This document shows, piece by piece, positions 18,127 through 25,442 of a stretch of DNA of 64,000 bases (position 1 is its first letter; every line of letters starts with the position of its first letter). The stretch comes from a virus. The notes below the pieces were generated by a model. It was not told where the DNA came from. It did not search any database and saw only the letters and a program-made list of their open reading frames with translations. The stretch is taken from the IMG/VR virus record IMGVR_UViG_3300046810_000256, positions 19,007 to 83,006 of that record; one strand, given 5' to 3'. Made by a program: the position numbers and the translations under genes.

Positions 18127-18497
18127 GGGATTTCAACTGCCTGTGATGCTAACGCTTTGGTTCGATCCTTAGCGCCCACCGCGACCTCAACCCGCTCAGC
18201 GCTATCCCAGCGCAACCGCGCCGTCACAGTCATCAATGCCGAAGTGTCCCCCCAGTCATAGAACGCGCCAGGCTCACTAATAACAACCCCGCTGAGCGTG
18301 TACAAGACAATGCCTTTTGCGCCCGAAACGATCTTCGCCGTGAGCTTCTTCCCGTGGACGGCCTCAAGGAATTTCCACGCGTGCCCGGCTTCCGTTTCAT
18401 ACATGGCGAACGGCCCGCTATTGCTACCCGGCATCGGAATAGGCGCCTTGAAGCAAAGCAAGCCGATATCTTCGAAGCCATCAATAACAATCATCAT
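18123..18497 (-). CDS. Hypothetical phage protein of the head operon
   Basis: 124 residues from the ATG at 18497, preceded by GGTGG; an earlier ATG at 18563 has no ribosome site. The sequence is beta-rich (AKGIVLYTLSGVVISEPGAFYDW, by order; ALMTVTARLRWDS). It is the first gene of the operon that runs to 15741, and a terminator for the gene upstream lies 128 bases before it. Function unknown. Confidence 0.5.
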   Translation of the reverse strand: MMIVIDGFEDIGLLCFKAPIPMPGSNSGPFAMYETEAGHAWKFLEAVHGKKLTAKIVSGAKGIVLYTLSGVVISEPGAFYDWGDTSALMTVTARLRWDSAERVEVAVGAKDRTKALASQAVEIP

Positions 18498-18622
18498 GTC
18501 CACCGCTACATGCCGAGGCCTGCAATTGCATTTCAATCCAGTCATTACACGGGGCTCCATCAATTGATGGCGGATTATCGCGGCGCCAGCGCTGGCGCTT
18601 ACGGGGCACTTTGCATGCTCCG

Positions 18623-18653
18623 GACAAAATAAACCCCGCTCGGGGGCGGGGTT
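18623..18653 (-). terminator. Strong rho-independent terminator of the LytTR cassette
   Basis: The minus strand has AACCCCGC...GCGGGGTT followed by TATTTT. It is placed 18 bases after the stop at 18671 and isolates the LytTR cassette from the head operon. A partial copy of the dispersed motif (TCCGGACA) lies beside it at about 18620. Confidence 0.8.
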
Positions 18654-18670
18654 ACTGGTTGCTGGTGATT

Positions 18671-19486
18671 CTAGAAATTTCCGTACGTGCCGGGCCGGAA
18701 ATAGGTGTCGCGCGGAAAACCTAAACGTTCATCTTCTTCATCAGCGCTCAGCAGACATATGGCTTCAAGCTCTCGCTCCACTCGTGGGTTCTTTGCTGCG
18801 AGCTCTACAAGGCCTTCGCTATCAACACTCATGTTCAGTGTTGAAACCTGAGACAGCCCTTCCATAGACGGACATTTGATGTCTTTGGTGATAATCCCCT
18901 GCTTGTATCGGTCGATGTATGGTGCGTAGCAGTCCCGATACGTCGCACGCAACAACTCACAGGCGGGACGTGTCTGAAGACAGATTTTACTAAAAAGCAT
19001 GCTTGAGCCCATTTTCCGGAACTCACGCGGCAAAGCGCAGTTAAACGAATGATCTAGGATCATGATCCGAGGGGAGCCCAGCTCGCTGGCGTACGCTTCA
19101 AGGCGCTGCGCGTACTCTCTTTCCTTTCCATGATCGGTGCTGCCGTGAAGTGTGCGCTCACTCAACAGAATTGCCCGACGCCGCCCGCCAGCTTGCCGAG
19201 AGGCGGCGACGATGAAGTGATAGGTGTGGAATCGGTAGTTGTCGCAAACAACCGCCAGAAAGTGTTCAAACGCCTCGCCGTGCTTAATCGGGCCATCACC
19301 AGCCAGCGCATTCTCAACCAACTGAGGGATTTCACTTGCCTTGAGTGAGGCACCGGGATGGCGGATTTTAGTGTTGCCAGAATTCCAAATCTTCACCGTG
19401 GATACGGAATAAGCTGCTTTGCTCAGCTGCCCCATCCGCGCACGGTATTCAAGATTCTCATCGTGACGACTGCGCTTGATAGTCAT
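18671..19486 (-). CDS. Unknown protein partnered with a LytTR regulator
   Basis: 271 residues, starting in an ATGA overlap with the LytTR gene, so the two are coupled. The protein has a basic N-terminus, cysteine-containing patches (KICLQTRPACELL, YRDCYAPYIDRYKQG) and an acidic C-terminal stretch (LSADEEDERLG). No signal peptide or membrane span is seen and I do not recognise a family. It lies between the terminase and head genes with its own terminator, like a moron. Function may be in regulation, host takeover or defence; this is open. Confidence 0.55.
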   Translation of the reverse strand: MTIKRSRHDENLEYRARMGQLSKAAYSVSTVKIWNSGNTKIRHPGASLKASEIPQLVENALAGDGPIKHGEAFEHFLAVVCDNYRFHTYHFIVAASRQAGGRRRAILLSERTLHGSTDHGKEREYAQRLEAYASELGSPRIMILDHSFNCALPREFRKMGSSMLFSKICLQTRPACELLRATYRDCYAPYIDRYKQGIITKDIKCPSMEGLSQVSTLNMSVDSEGLVELAAKNPRVERELEAICLLSADEEDERLGFPRDTYFRPGTYGNF

Positions 19487-19881
19487 GCTGCCACCGCAGA
19501 CGGCAGTTCTTGCTGGCCGAGGTAGGCGGCATAGCGCGGGTAGATGTCGATTTTCCCTCGGCGGGAGACGGAGAACTCGCGCCCGCCTACCAGACAGAAG
19601 TGGTCACGGGTGAAGGACGATTGATTCTTGCGCCGCTCATTACGGGATGTCAGCCCCTCAACCGCTTCAACCCGCACCAGGCTGGCGCGATGGATACGCA
19701 CAAGGCCCGAATCACCGGCCTCGATATCTTTGAGCGTGTGCTTTCCGGTCAGCAGCCACTCAACGCCGTCGGCATCCAGCGCCGACACAAACTTCTGATC
19801 AGCCCAAAACGCAACGAACACAGATGAGTCGACTTTCTCAGGGCGGCGGTGCCAGTTCTTTCTGTAGCGGCGCAGTTGCAT
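19483..19881 (-). CDS. LytTR-type DNA-binding regulator (no receiver domain)
   Basis: 132 residues. Residues about 25-115 follow the LytTR pattern: a beta strand region FVAFWADQKFVSALDAD, then GLVRIHRASLVRVEAVEGL, and GREFSVSRR near the end. LytTR domains bind paired direct repeats in promoters. There is no response-regulator receiver, so activity must be set by expression or a ligand. It is preceded by a 124-base AT-rich leader with the motif TATCCCCGGACA 15 bases before the start. It is coupled to the unknown gene at 18671. Confidence 0.7.
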   Translation of the reverse strand: MQLRRYRKNWHRRPEKVDSSVFVAFWADQKFVSALDADGVEWLLTGKHTLKDIEAGDSGLVRIHRASLVRVEAVEGLTSRNERRKNQSSFTRDHFCLVGGREFSVSRRGKIDIYPRYAAYLGQQELPSAVAA

Positions 19882-20005
19882 AGCATTACCTCAATCTATC
19901 CCCGGACAATAAAAGGCGCTTTTGTGCGCATAAATGGCCGAAAACACGGGGTTTGTTCTCTGCTTTCCGCAGAATATACAACAACAAACAATAAAATGTA
20001 TGTTT
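19882..20005 (-). promoter_or_regulatory. Leader/promoter region of the LytTR cassette with TGTCCGGGGATA motif
   Basis: The stretch between TerL's stop and the LytTR start is AT-rich on its right side (TGTTGTATATTCTGC on the minus strand contains a plausible -10, TATATT). The minus strand motif TGTCCGGGGATA lies at 19897-19908, 15 bases before the start codon. It is one of several copies of this motif, see the dispersed-motif finding. Exact promoter elements are not certain. Confidence 0.45.
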
Positions 20006-21556
20006 TTAAGCGACGTCGGCGAGAAGGTCAGCTGCTTTGCTTAGAGTCGCCTGGGCCCGCGAAGACTGAGCCGCCTCGGTTTCTTCACTGCACGCGATGT
20101 AGTTGACGTCCTCAAGGAAGACCATGCAGATGGTGTCAAACAAGTCCGGGGATGACAGGCCATCGGCGGCCATGCTCTCTTTGCTGGCGATCTTGTAGCG
20201 CCCCAGCTCATCGAACGAATACGGCAGTCGTGAGCCTTGGTCGATCAGGTCGCGCTTGTGCTTCTTGCCCAGCTTGACCACGCCGTCTTTGATTGCCTCG
20301 GTGGCATGCACGGTGCATTGCGCGCGCTGGTTGATGAATCGCTTGCGGTTCTCGTTGGAATGCGGCTTGGCGCCCCACAGAACGCCCTGAATGATCATGC
20401 TGCCCTCTTGCAGCTCTTCCAGTCGGCGCTGGAACTGCTTACCCATGGCCGAGACGTCGATAACGATGGTGACGTTTGGCAGGCGCATGGCGTAATCGCG
20501 CAGCTTGACCGCCAGCGGCGTCCAGTCCTCAGTTGCGCTGTAGATCGGCACGTCGACCACCTCCACCCGGCGGCGGCGCTCGTTCGCCATCCGGTCGCCC
20601 TTGCCGGTGACGCGGAAGTGGGTGGCCACGGTCTTGTCTCGCCCAACGCCAGCCGCGACGTCGACAACGATAATGTGGCCCCACTCTTCGCCTGGCAGGA
20701 TCGGGCTCGCCTGCTCTATCGCCCGTTCGATCAGCACCGAACTCAGCAGGTATTTGCTGAGGTTGGTCGGGAACATGCCCCGCACCTTGATCTGATATTC
20801 CGGCTCCATCGTGCCGCCGTACTGGAGCCGCTTTTCCTTGATGAACTTGAGGCTGACAATCGGGCTTTCTTCGGAGTTGAATACCAGCGGTACCCAGCCA
20901 CCGCCGCGGTAGATGGACTGGCCGTGGTGCGTCTCCCAAAAGAAACCGGTAGAGCGCGTCGGCTGGCTGGCCATGATGAAGCGGTTGCGCTCGTCGGTCA
21001 GTGCGCCACCGATTACGCCAAAGTTCTCGTCTGGAATGCCGGACGCTTCGTCCGCCAGCCATAGCAGGTACTCGCCGTGGGTACCGGCCAAGTTCTCAGG
21101 CGAGCCGCGTGGAGCGGTACGGGTGGTGACGTACCATGTGGCGCTGTTACCGACCACATAGACTTTCTCAGCTTGGATAACCACGTAGTCAGCGATCCAC
21201 GCATGCGGCCCTTTGCGGATCTCCGCCAGCATGGTGGTGATTTCCTTCCACACACCCTCTCGCACCGTCTTGAGCTTCGGCGCGGTTACATAGGTGTTGG
21301 AATTGAGATAGCACAGCAGGTGCCAGAGGCAGATGACCCCGAAGCTGCGGGTTTTACCAGTACCGTGGCCAGACGATACCGACACCCGACAGCCGTAGAC
21401 TGAGGATTCATCAAAGAGCTCTTGTTGTTGCGGTGTGACATCCATCAAACACGCTTCAACCGCAAAGGCGTACAGGTTGAAGGCGTAGCGTTCGATGAAA
21501 GCGGGCCACCTCGGGTCTGTTTCTAAGCGCAGACGCTGGGCTTTCGGCTTGGCCAT
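20006..21556 (-). CDS. terL: Terminase large subunit
   Basis: 516 residues from the ATG at 21556 with AAGGATC upstream. Walker A is GHGTGKT at 63-69, the Walker B region YLLWLADEAS at about 163-172, with an arginine-rich adaptor around 130-160. The nuclease half has the first catalytic Asp in VVDVAAG (299), the second in VIDVSAMG (367) and the third pair in SPDLFD (471, 474). All expected motor and RNase H-like nuclease residues are present, so this should be the working DNA-packaging enzyme. It follows a weak hairpin. A close, degenerate paralogue lies immediately upstream. Confidence 0.9.
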   Translation of the reverse strand: MAKPKAQRLRLETDPRWPAFIERYAFNLYAFAVEACLMDVTPQQQELFDESSVYGCRVSVSSGHGTGKTRSFGVICLWHLLCYLNSNTYVTAPKLKTVREGVWKEITTMLAEIRKGPHAWIADYVVIQAEKVYVVGNSATWYVTTRTAPRGSPENLAGTHGEYLLWLADEASGIPDENFGVIGGALTDERNRFIMASQPTRSTGFFWETHHGQSIYRGGGWVPLVFNSEESPIVSLKFIKEKRLQYGGTMEPEYQIKVRGMFPTNLSKYLLSSVLIERAIEQASPILPGEEWGHIIVVDVAAGVGRDKTVATHFRVTGKGDRMANERRRRVEVVDVPIYSATEDWTPLAVKLRDYAMRLPNVTIVIDVSAMGKQFQRRLEELQEGSMIIQGVLWGAKPHSNENRKRFINQRAQCTVHATEAIKDGVVKLGKKHKRDLIDQGSRLPYSFDELGRYKIASKESMAADGLSSPDLFDTICMVFLEDVNYIACSEETEAAQSSRAQATLSKAADLLADVA

Positions 21557-21574
21557 ATGATCCTTAAACACAAA

Positions 21575-21594
21575 GGGGCCAGTTCCCCGGCCCC
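21575..21594 (-). terminator. Weak hairpin between the terminase-like gene and terL
   Basis: GGGGCC (21575-21580) and GGCCCC (21589-21594) form a stem. On the minus strand it is followed by TTTGTGTTT, so termination would be partial. It could lower terL expression from the upstream operon. Confidence 0.45.
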
Positions 21595-21607
21595 TGTCAC
21601 TCTACGT

Positions 21608-22327
21608 CTACGCCGTTCGCACTTTCAGAGACGGTTTGCGGTCTTGCGTGGCGTTCAGAACGAACGCTTTCCAGCTGCTGCCAGACGCCCAGCAGCTCAA
21701 CGTGGTTTGTGTCGCCCGGAAAAATCCTTTGCGTCGACCTTGGCCAGAGTGCAACACCATGCCGCCACCGCTGCGGGCAAGCCCTTCACGCGCCACCTGA
21801 AAGCTCACCTCCGGCATGGTGCTGGCGTCCTCCATCAACCACATGGGATCGCGCCCACCGAAACCGGCCATGTGTTCCGGGGAATGCGCGCTGGCGGCCA
21901 GAAAGAGCACGCCACAGCCTGAATACTCTGCCTGCTGGCGAAGTCTGATGCTTCTGATGGTGATTCGCAGGTAACCGACCAACCATGCGTGCTCGCCCTC
22001 AATACGCTTGACCAACTTGCTGTATTGCTCACAGCAGCGAAGCATGTCGCCGAAGGGCACGGCCACCATAGTCATCGACTCGGGGCGGCACAGCAGGCGC
22101 CAGAACGCGATAGGCGCCAGCGGGCTGATCATTCCCCGCTCCATCGGATTCATGTCTGACGCCATCGACACCTGGCAGTCAGGCAGCTGCACACTTTCGA
22201 AGGCTCGCGCCAGTTGATCGTCCACTACCATCCCGCACACCTCACGCGCGAACGCGGCCAGGTCGTTGGCGTAGCGCCGGACGAAAGCGGGCCAGCGCTC
22301 GTCATCTTGAATCAGGCTCGTGCTCAT
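21608..22327 (-). CDS. Degenerate terminase ATPase-like protein (split paralogue, N half)
   Basis: 239 residues from the ATG at 22327 in an ATGA overlap. It aligns by eye with the first 220 residues of TerL in this window: RWPAF at 11-15, a RYA..L.AFA.E pattern, CQVSMAS opposite CRVSVSS, HAWL opposite HAWI, and PMWLMEDAS (161-169) opposite YLLWLADEAS. Walker A is lost: the loop reads ASDMNPMERG (56-65) instead of SSGHGTGKT, without the Lys-Thr that binds ATP. There is no nuclease half. A regulatory or structural terminase subunit, or a decoy, is inference. Confidence 0.75.
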   Translation of the reverse strand: MSTSLIQDDERWPAFVRRYANDLAAFAREVCGMVVDDQLARAFESVQLPDCQVSMASDMNPMERGMISPLAPIAFWRLLCRPESMTMVAVPFGDMLRCCEQYSKLVKRIEGEHAWLVGYLRITIRSIRLRQQAEYSGCGVLFLAASAHSPEHMAGFGGRDPMWLMEDASTMPEVSFQVAREGLARSGGGMVLHSGQGRRKGFFRATQTTLSCWASGSSWKAFVLNATQDRKPSLKVRTA

Positions 22328-22923
22328 GCTGCGGCCTCGCTGGCCAGCTGCGCCAACTCGCGCTCGTGTTCGGCGATCAGCAGCGCGCCAGCCTTCTCGA
22401 TGGCGCGAAGTCGTGACTCTTGTTTCATGGGGGCGTGAGGCCATGGCCAGACGGTTGGCGCGAAGTCCGGCACCAGCAGCTGAAGCAAGTAACCCGCCGC
22501 CGCGCGCAGCAGCTCGTCATCGCGATAGCGCAGGTCGCGTTCCGGGTGATACCCCTTCACCAGCAGCTGGCGCTGGCGCTCGCTCAGAATGGCGTTCTCG
22601 CTCGGGCCGGTGATTGGCATGGATGACCACAGCGCCAGCGGCTGCTCCCATCCATTGGCGGCCTTCTGCGCCCATTCAGTTGTGGTCATGCGCGCATATG
22701 GCCGCGTCACGGAAATACCCTGATCACGCCCACGGCGCACCAGAAGCCACGCTTTTGGCTGCTGAGTGGCGTGGCGAGACTGCGCCAGCGATTCCCACAC
22801 CAGAAACGTCTTCTGTGTGTGGGCGTTCACGTACTCGCCCGTCTCGGTGTTGAATGCCAGGTCACTGATACCCGCATGCCGACACGAGCGCTCAAAATGT
22901 TCGCGACTGAAAAAGAGGGTCAT
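22324..22923 (-). CDS. Hypothetical phage protein (Ead/Ea22-like C-terminal motif)
   Basis: 199 residues, ATGA-coupled on both sides. The C-terminal third has the phage motif ERQRQLLVKGY..ERD..YRDDELL.AA, then WPW..AP, then RLRAIEKAGALLIAEHERE. Similar motifs occur in many Ead/Ea22-like and nucleotide-pyrophosphohydrolase-like phage proteins. The N-terminal half (THTQKTFLVWE region) is distinct. It lies between the two terminase-like halves, and its tight coupling suggests a shared role, but no biochemical function is proven. Confidence 0.5.
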   Translation of the reverse strand: MTLFFSREHFERSCRHAGISDLAFNTETGEYVNAHTQKTFLVWESLAQSRHATQQPKAWLLVRRGRDQGISVTRPYARMTTTEWAQKAANGWEQPLALWSSMPITGPSENAILSERQRQLLVKGYHPERDLRYRDDELLRAAAGYLLQLLVPDFAPTVWPWPHAPMKQESRLRAIEKAGALLIAEHERELAQLASEAAA

Positions 22924-23180
22924 GGTGTTGTTCCCGCCGCTGCTGGCTTGAATTGAAAGAGTTCGACAGGCGCCGCCGGTAAGTCGAATACGGCGGCGAG
23001 CCATGGGTGGATAGCATCCGGATCGCTGGCGCCGTCGAAGCGCCAGCGTTCTGCCGGGAAGTGTTCGCGCAGTGCGTGCTCGATCTCGCCCGCGCCATTG
23101 CGCAACCACAACTCATTCCCGCACTCACGCTCAACTGACAGCGTTTCGCCGGTCACAAGGTTCGTCACGGTCTGGCTCAC
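22920..23180 (-). CDS. Hypothetical small protein between the terminase halves
   Basis: 86 residues, overlapping both neighbours by four bases (ATGA). It contains ETLSVERECGNELWLRNG and a central AERWRFDGASDPDAIHPWL region; there is no recognised domain. Its coupling to the terminase-like genes puts it in the packaging operon. Confidence 0.5.
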   Translation of the reverse strand: MSQTVTNLVTGETLSVERECGNELWLRNGAGEIEHALREHFPAERWRFDGASDPDAIHPWLAAVFDLPAAPVELFQFKPAAAGTTP

Positions 23181-23662
23181 TTCATTTCCCCGGTCTTGCG
23201 GTTGATCTCGGTTGGCTTGGTGAAAGCGCGGGAGAATCGGAATTCAGCAATGACCTGATTGAAACTGTGTTCTACCCGGTCGAAATACTGATTCCCTTCG
23301 GCCATCAACGCCTGCGCCAGCCACGCGGCGGGGACGCTGCGCCCCTCTTCCACGTAGGTGGCCAGGCTCCGCACCAGCCGCTGCTCGGCGTAGGTACCGC
23401 TGAAGCCCGGCAGCAAGCGGCCCTTGCCGCGAACCGTCGTCGCCAGATCCACCGGGCGAGCGTCCGCGGTCGGCAGCACCAGATAGAACCCGCCGAGGCG
23501 CTTGGGCTCCAGGCGTGCAACACGGTCTTTTCTGCCAAAGATGCGCAACCCCGCCAGCGCCAGCGAATTGAAAATCAGGTTCGCGGTGTCCAGTCGGTGC
23601 TGCTGGCGCTCAGTCAGCGCGATTGCCGCGGGCGGTGTCAGTTGCACGGGTGCTGCTTGCAT
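23177..23662 (-). CDS. Hypothetical protein of the packaging operon
   Basis: 161 residues from the ATG at 23662, which has AGGGG six bases upstream (another ATG six bases before lacks proper spacing). It is ATGA-coupled to the next gene. The composition is alpha-helical with basic patches (RIFGRKDRVARLEPKRLG, YFDRVEHSFNQVIAEF). No known family is recognised. Confidence 0.5.
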   Translation of the reverse strand: MQAAPVQLTPPAAIALTERQQHRLDTANLIFNSLALAGLRIFGRKDRVARLEPKRLGGFYLVLPTADARPVDLATTVRGKGRLLPGFSGTYAEQRLVRSLATYVEEGRSVPAAWLAQALMAEGNQYFDRVEHSFNQVIAEFRFSRAFTKPTEINRKTGEMK

Positions 23663-23671
23663 ATCCATCCC

Positions 23672-23842
23672 CTAAATCTTGAGCCGCATCTGTGCGCGGT
23701 CACATTCGTTTTCACCGTGCGGGAGCTTGTGGGCCAAGGCTTCACAGTTCCTGCGCCCACAATCACGGCAGTAGGTGTAGGCGGGGGCGCTTCGTGGCCT
23801 CCGCCAGATGACGCGATTGCTTTCGCAAAAACGGCAGTTCAT
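23672..23842 (-). CDS. Small zinc-ribbon protein, 56 residues
   Basis: An ATG at 23842 with AGGA five bases upstream opens a 56-residue frame. The cysteine pairs CRFC (residues 3-6) and CRDC (25-28), with two more cysteines after, form a zinc ribbon or zinc finger. The start is 17 bases after the TGTCCGGGGATA motif. It lies between the nuclease-like half and the small packaging genes. It may bind nucleic acid or be a co-factor of the terminase-like complex. Confidence 0.6.
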   Translation of the reverse strand: MNCRFCESNRVIWRRPRSAPAYTYCRDCGRRNCEALAHKLPHGENECDRAQMRLKI

Positions 23843-23858
23843 CAGTCCTGTCCCGGTC

Positions 23859-23870
23859 TATCCCCGGACT
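23859..23870 (-). promoter_or_regulatory. TATCCCCGGAC motif at the stop of the nuclease-like gene
   Basis: A copy of the dispersed motif (plus-strand TATCCCCGGAC) overlaps the stop codon of the gene ending at 23869 and precedes the zinc-ribbon start by 17 bases. The same placement relative to a start codon is seen before the LytTR gene. Confidence 0.5.
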
Positions 23871-25155
23871 AGGCGGGACGCGCTTCGATCATCGCCTGCG
23901 CGTACACCCATCGGCGATTAGCAAAGGCGGCCATGCTTTCGTCTGATTTTTGCTTCAGCGGGCAGTTGATGGCGAAGTCATCGCGCAGCTCTGTCAGGTA
24001 CAGACCCAGCTTCTTCTCTGGCGCTTTCGGCGCGGTGGCCGGGTCGGCGTAGGCTGGCACGGGTTTTTCGACCGCCAGCGGCAGTTCAACGCTGTGATAC
24101 GCCATGCAGAAGGCATCAAACAGGTCGGCGGCTGGGAGTTGGGCGGCTGCGATGTGCGAAGGCTTGGCCACGAGATAGCGATTCTCGGCGCTCAACTCAT
24201 AAGGGATCTTTGAGCCCAACAGCACCAGCGGATCACTCAAGCCGCAATCGGATGGCAGCAGCAGCTTCAGGTTTTTATTCCGAATCGCCTCGGCAGTCAG
24301 AACACTGCATTCAGTGCGGCGGTTCACGAAACGCTTGCCGTTGCCACCTTTTGGCAGCGCTTGACCCATCGTCATTCCGTAACACCTGACATGGGGACTC
24401 ACAACGTCTTGAAGGTACTTGAGCAACTGCACGCCATCGCCGAAGGCATCCACGAGAATCGTCGTAGGGGCTGATAGCGCATTGACGTGCCGCAGCAACG
24501 CATCGCCGTAGGACTTCAGATCACCGCCGTCTGTGAGGATTGGATAGCTGGCCACCTCGACCAGTCGGCGGGCGTCAGGGCTGTCATACACGCGCATGTG
24601 GGCGGCAACAGTCATTCCTCCACGACCAGCACCGCCGAGACGGACACCGATTACATGCTTCGCCTCGACACCCTCGGGAATCGGGCTTTCGATGGTCAGC
24701 GCCAGGGCGATATCGGCGTCACTGAGCAGGTAGCCGCGACGATCCTGATTCTGCGCCCGAAGAATCGCGGGGACTTCGTTGTTCGAAGCCATCAATGCAG
24801 GCTGTACCTTGCCTTTGACCACCACTTGCAGCTGGCCAGATGAATTAGGACGAACGATGTCTTTGATGGCCGTCGCCACCGGGGAGGCCAGGTAACTGGT
24901 CAGCAGCGGGCGCAGGCGGTAGTGGGTTTGTGCGAATCGCTGTTTACGGCCAAAGCCTTCCTGAACCGACACGGGCTTACAGTTCGGAACATCTACCCAG
25001 TAATGCACACCACGGGCGGCATTAGCGCGATCCGGCGCCGATACCTTGTAACCTTGGGTGATGAGCCATTGCTTGAAGGACGTCACGTTGCACGCCAACA
25101 GCAGATCGGTGTCGTGCGATTGTCCTTTCGGTTTTACTGCGGGGTTCGACATCAT
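23869..25155 (-). CDS. Degenerate terminase nuclease-like protein (split paralogue, C half)
   Basis: 428 residues from the ATG at 25155 (ATGA overlap, AGGAG upstream). Residues about 140-360 align with the TerL nuclease half: GYLLSDADIALAL opposite KYLLSSVLIERAI, KRFVNRRTECSVLTAEAI opposite KRFINQRAQCTVHATEAI, and PAADLFDAFCM opposite SPDLFDTICM. The first catalytic Asp of TerL (299) is replaced by Arg (VIGVRLGG, residue 172); the others remain (D236, D344, D347). The ATPase half is absent; about 135 unrelated residues come first. Together with 21608-22327 it looks like a TerL copy cut into two genes. Function unknown. Confidence 0.75.
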   Translation of the reverse strand: MMSNPAVKPKGQSHDTDLLLACNVTSFKQWLITQGYKVSAPDRANAARGVHYWVDVPNCKPVSVQEGFGRKQRFAQTHYRLRPLLTSYLASPVATAIKDIVRPNSSGQLQVVVKGKVQPALMASNNEVPAILRAQNQDRRGYLLSDADIALALTIESPIPEGVEAKHVIGVRLGGAGRGGMTVAAHMRVYDSPDARRLVEVASYPILTDGGDLKSYGDALLRHVNALSAPTTILVDAFGDGVQLLKYLQDVVSPHVRCYGMTMGQALPKGGNGKRFVNRRTECSVLTAEAIRNKNLKLLLPSDCGLSDPLVLLGSKIPYELSAENRYLVAKPSHIAAAQLPAADLFDAFCMAYHSVELPLAVEKPVPAYADPATAPKAPEKKLGLYLTELRDDFAINCPLKQKSDESMAAFANRRWVYAQAMIEARPA

Positions 25156-25442
25156 TCAGCTCCTAGCGGGTTGGCCGTGAACGGCCTCAGATTTTTTGTG
25201 TTCCCGCGGCGGATGGCCGAGGGACGTTTTTCAACAACAGGCTTGATCCACAGCTGCCCTGTTTTGAACAGGAACAGCTCCCACAGCCCAAGCTTGATTT
25301 TGGTGTCACCCTTCTCGTACAGACGCCACGATTCGCGGCTCACGTAGATCAGCTCCCCCGCAGCGGTTTCGCTCAGGCTCGCGTTCTTGCGGGCTTGCCG
25401 GATGTTTTTTGGGGTCGGTTCGCGGTCGGCGGGGAGCGTCAT
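25152..25442 (-). CDS. XRE-like helix-turn-helix protein
   Basis: 96 residues with a helix-turn-helix region at about 10-55 (NIRQARKNASLSETAAGELIYVSRESWRLYEKG in order; key residues are the conserved glutamate and serine of the second and third helices). It is ATGA-coupled to both the TerS gene and the nuclease-like gene. It could be a packaging-site recognition factor or a small regulator; this is not resolved. Confidence 0.6.
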   Translation of the reverse strand: MTLPADREPTPKNIRQARKNASLSETAAGELIYVSRESWRLYEKGDTKIKLGLWELFLFKTGQLWIKPVVEKRPSAIRRGNTKNLRPFTANPLGAE

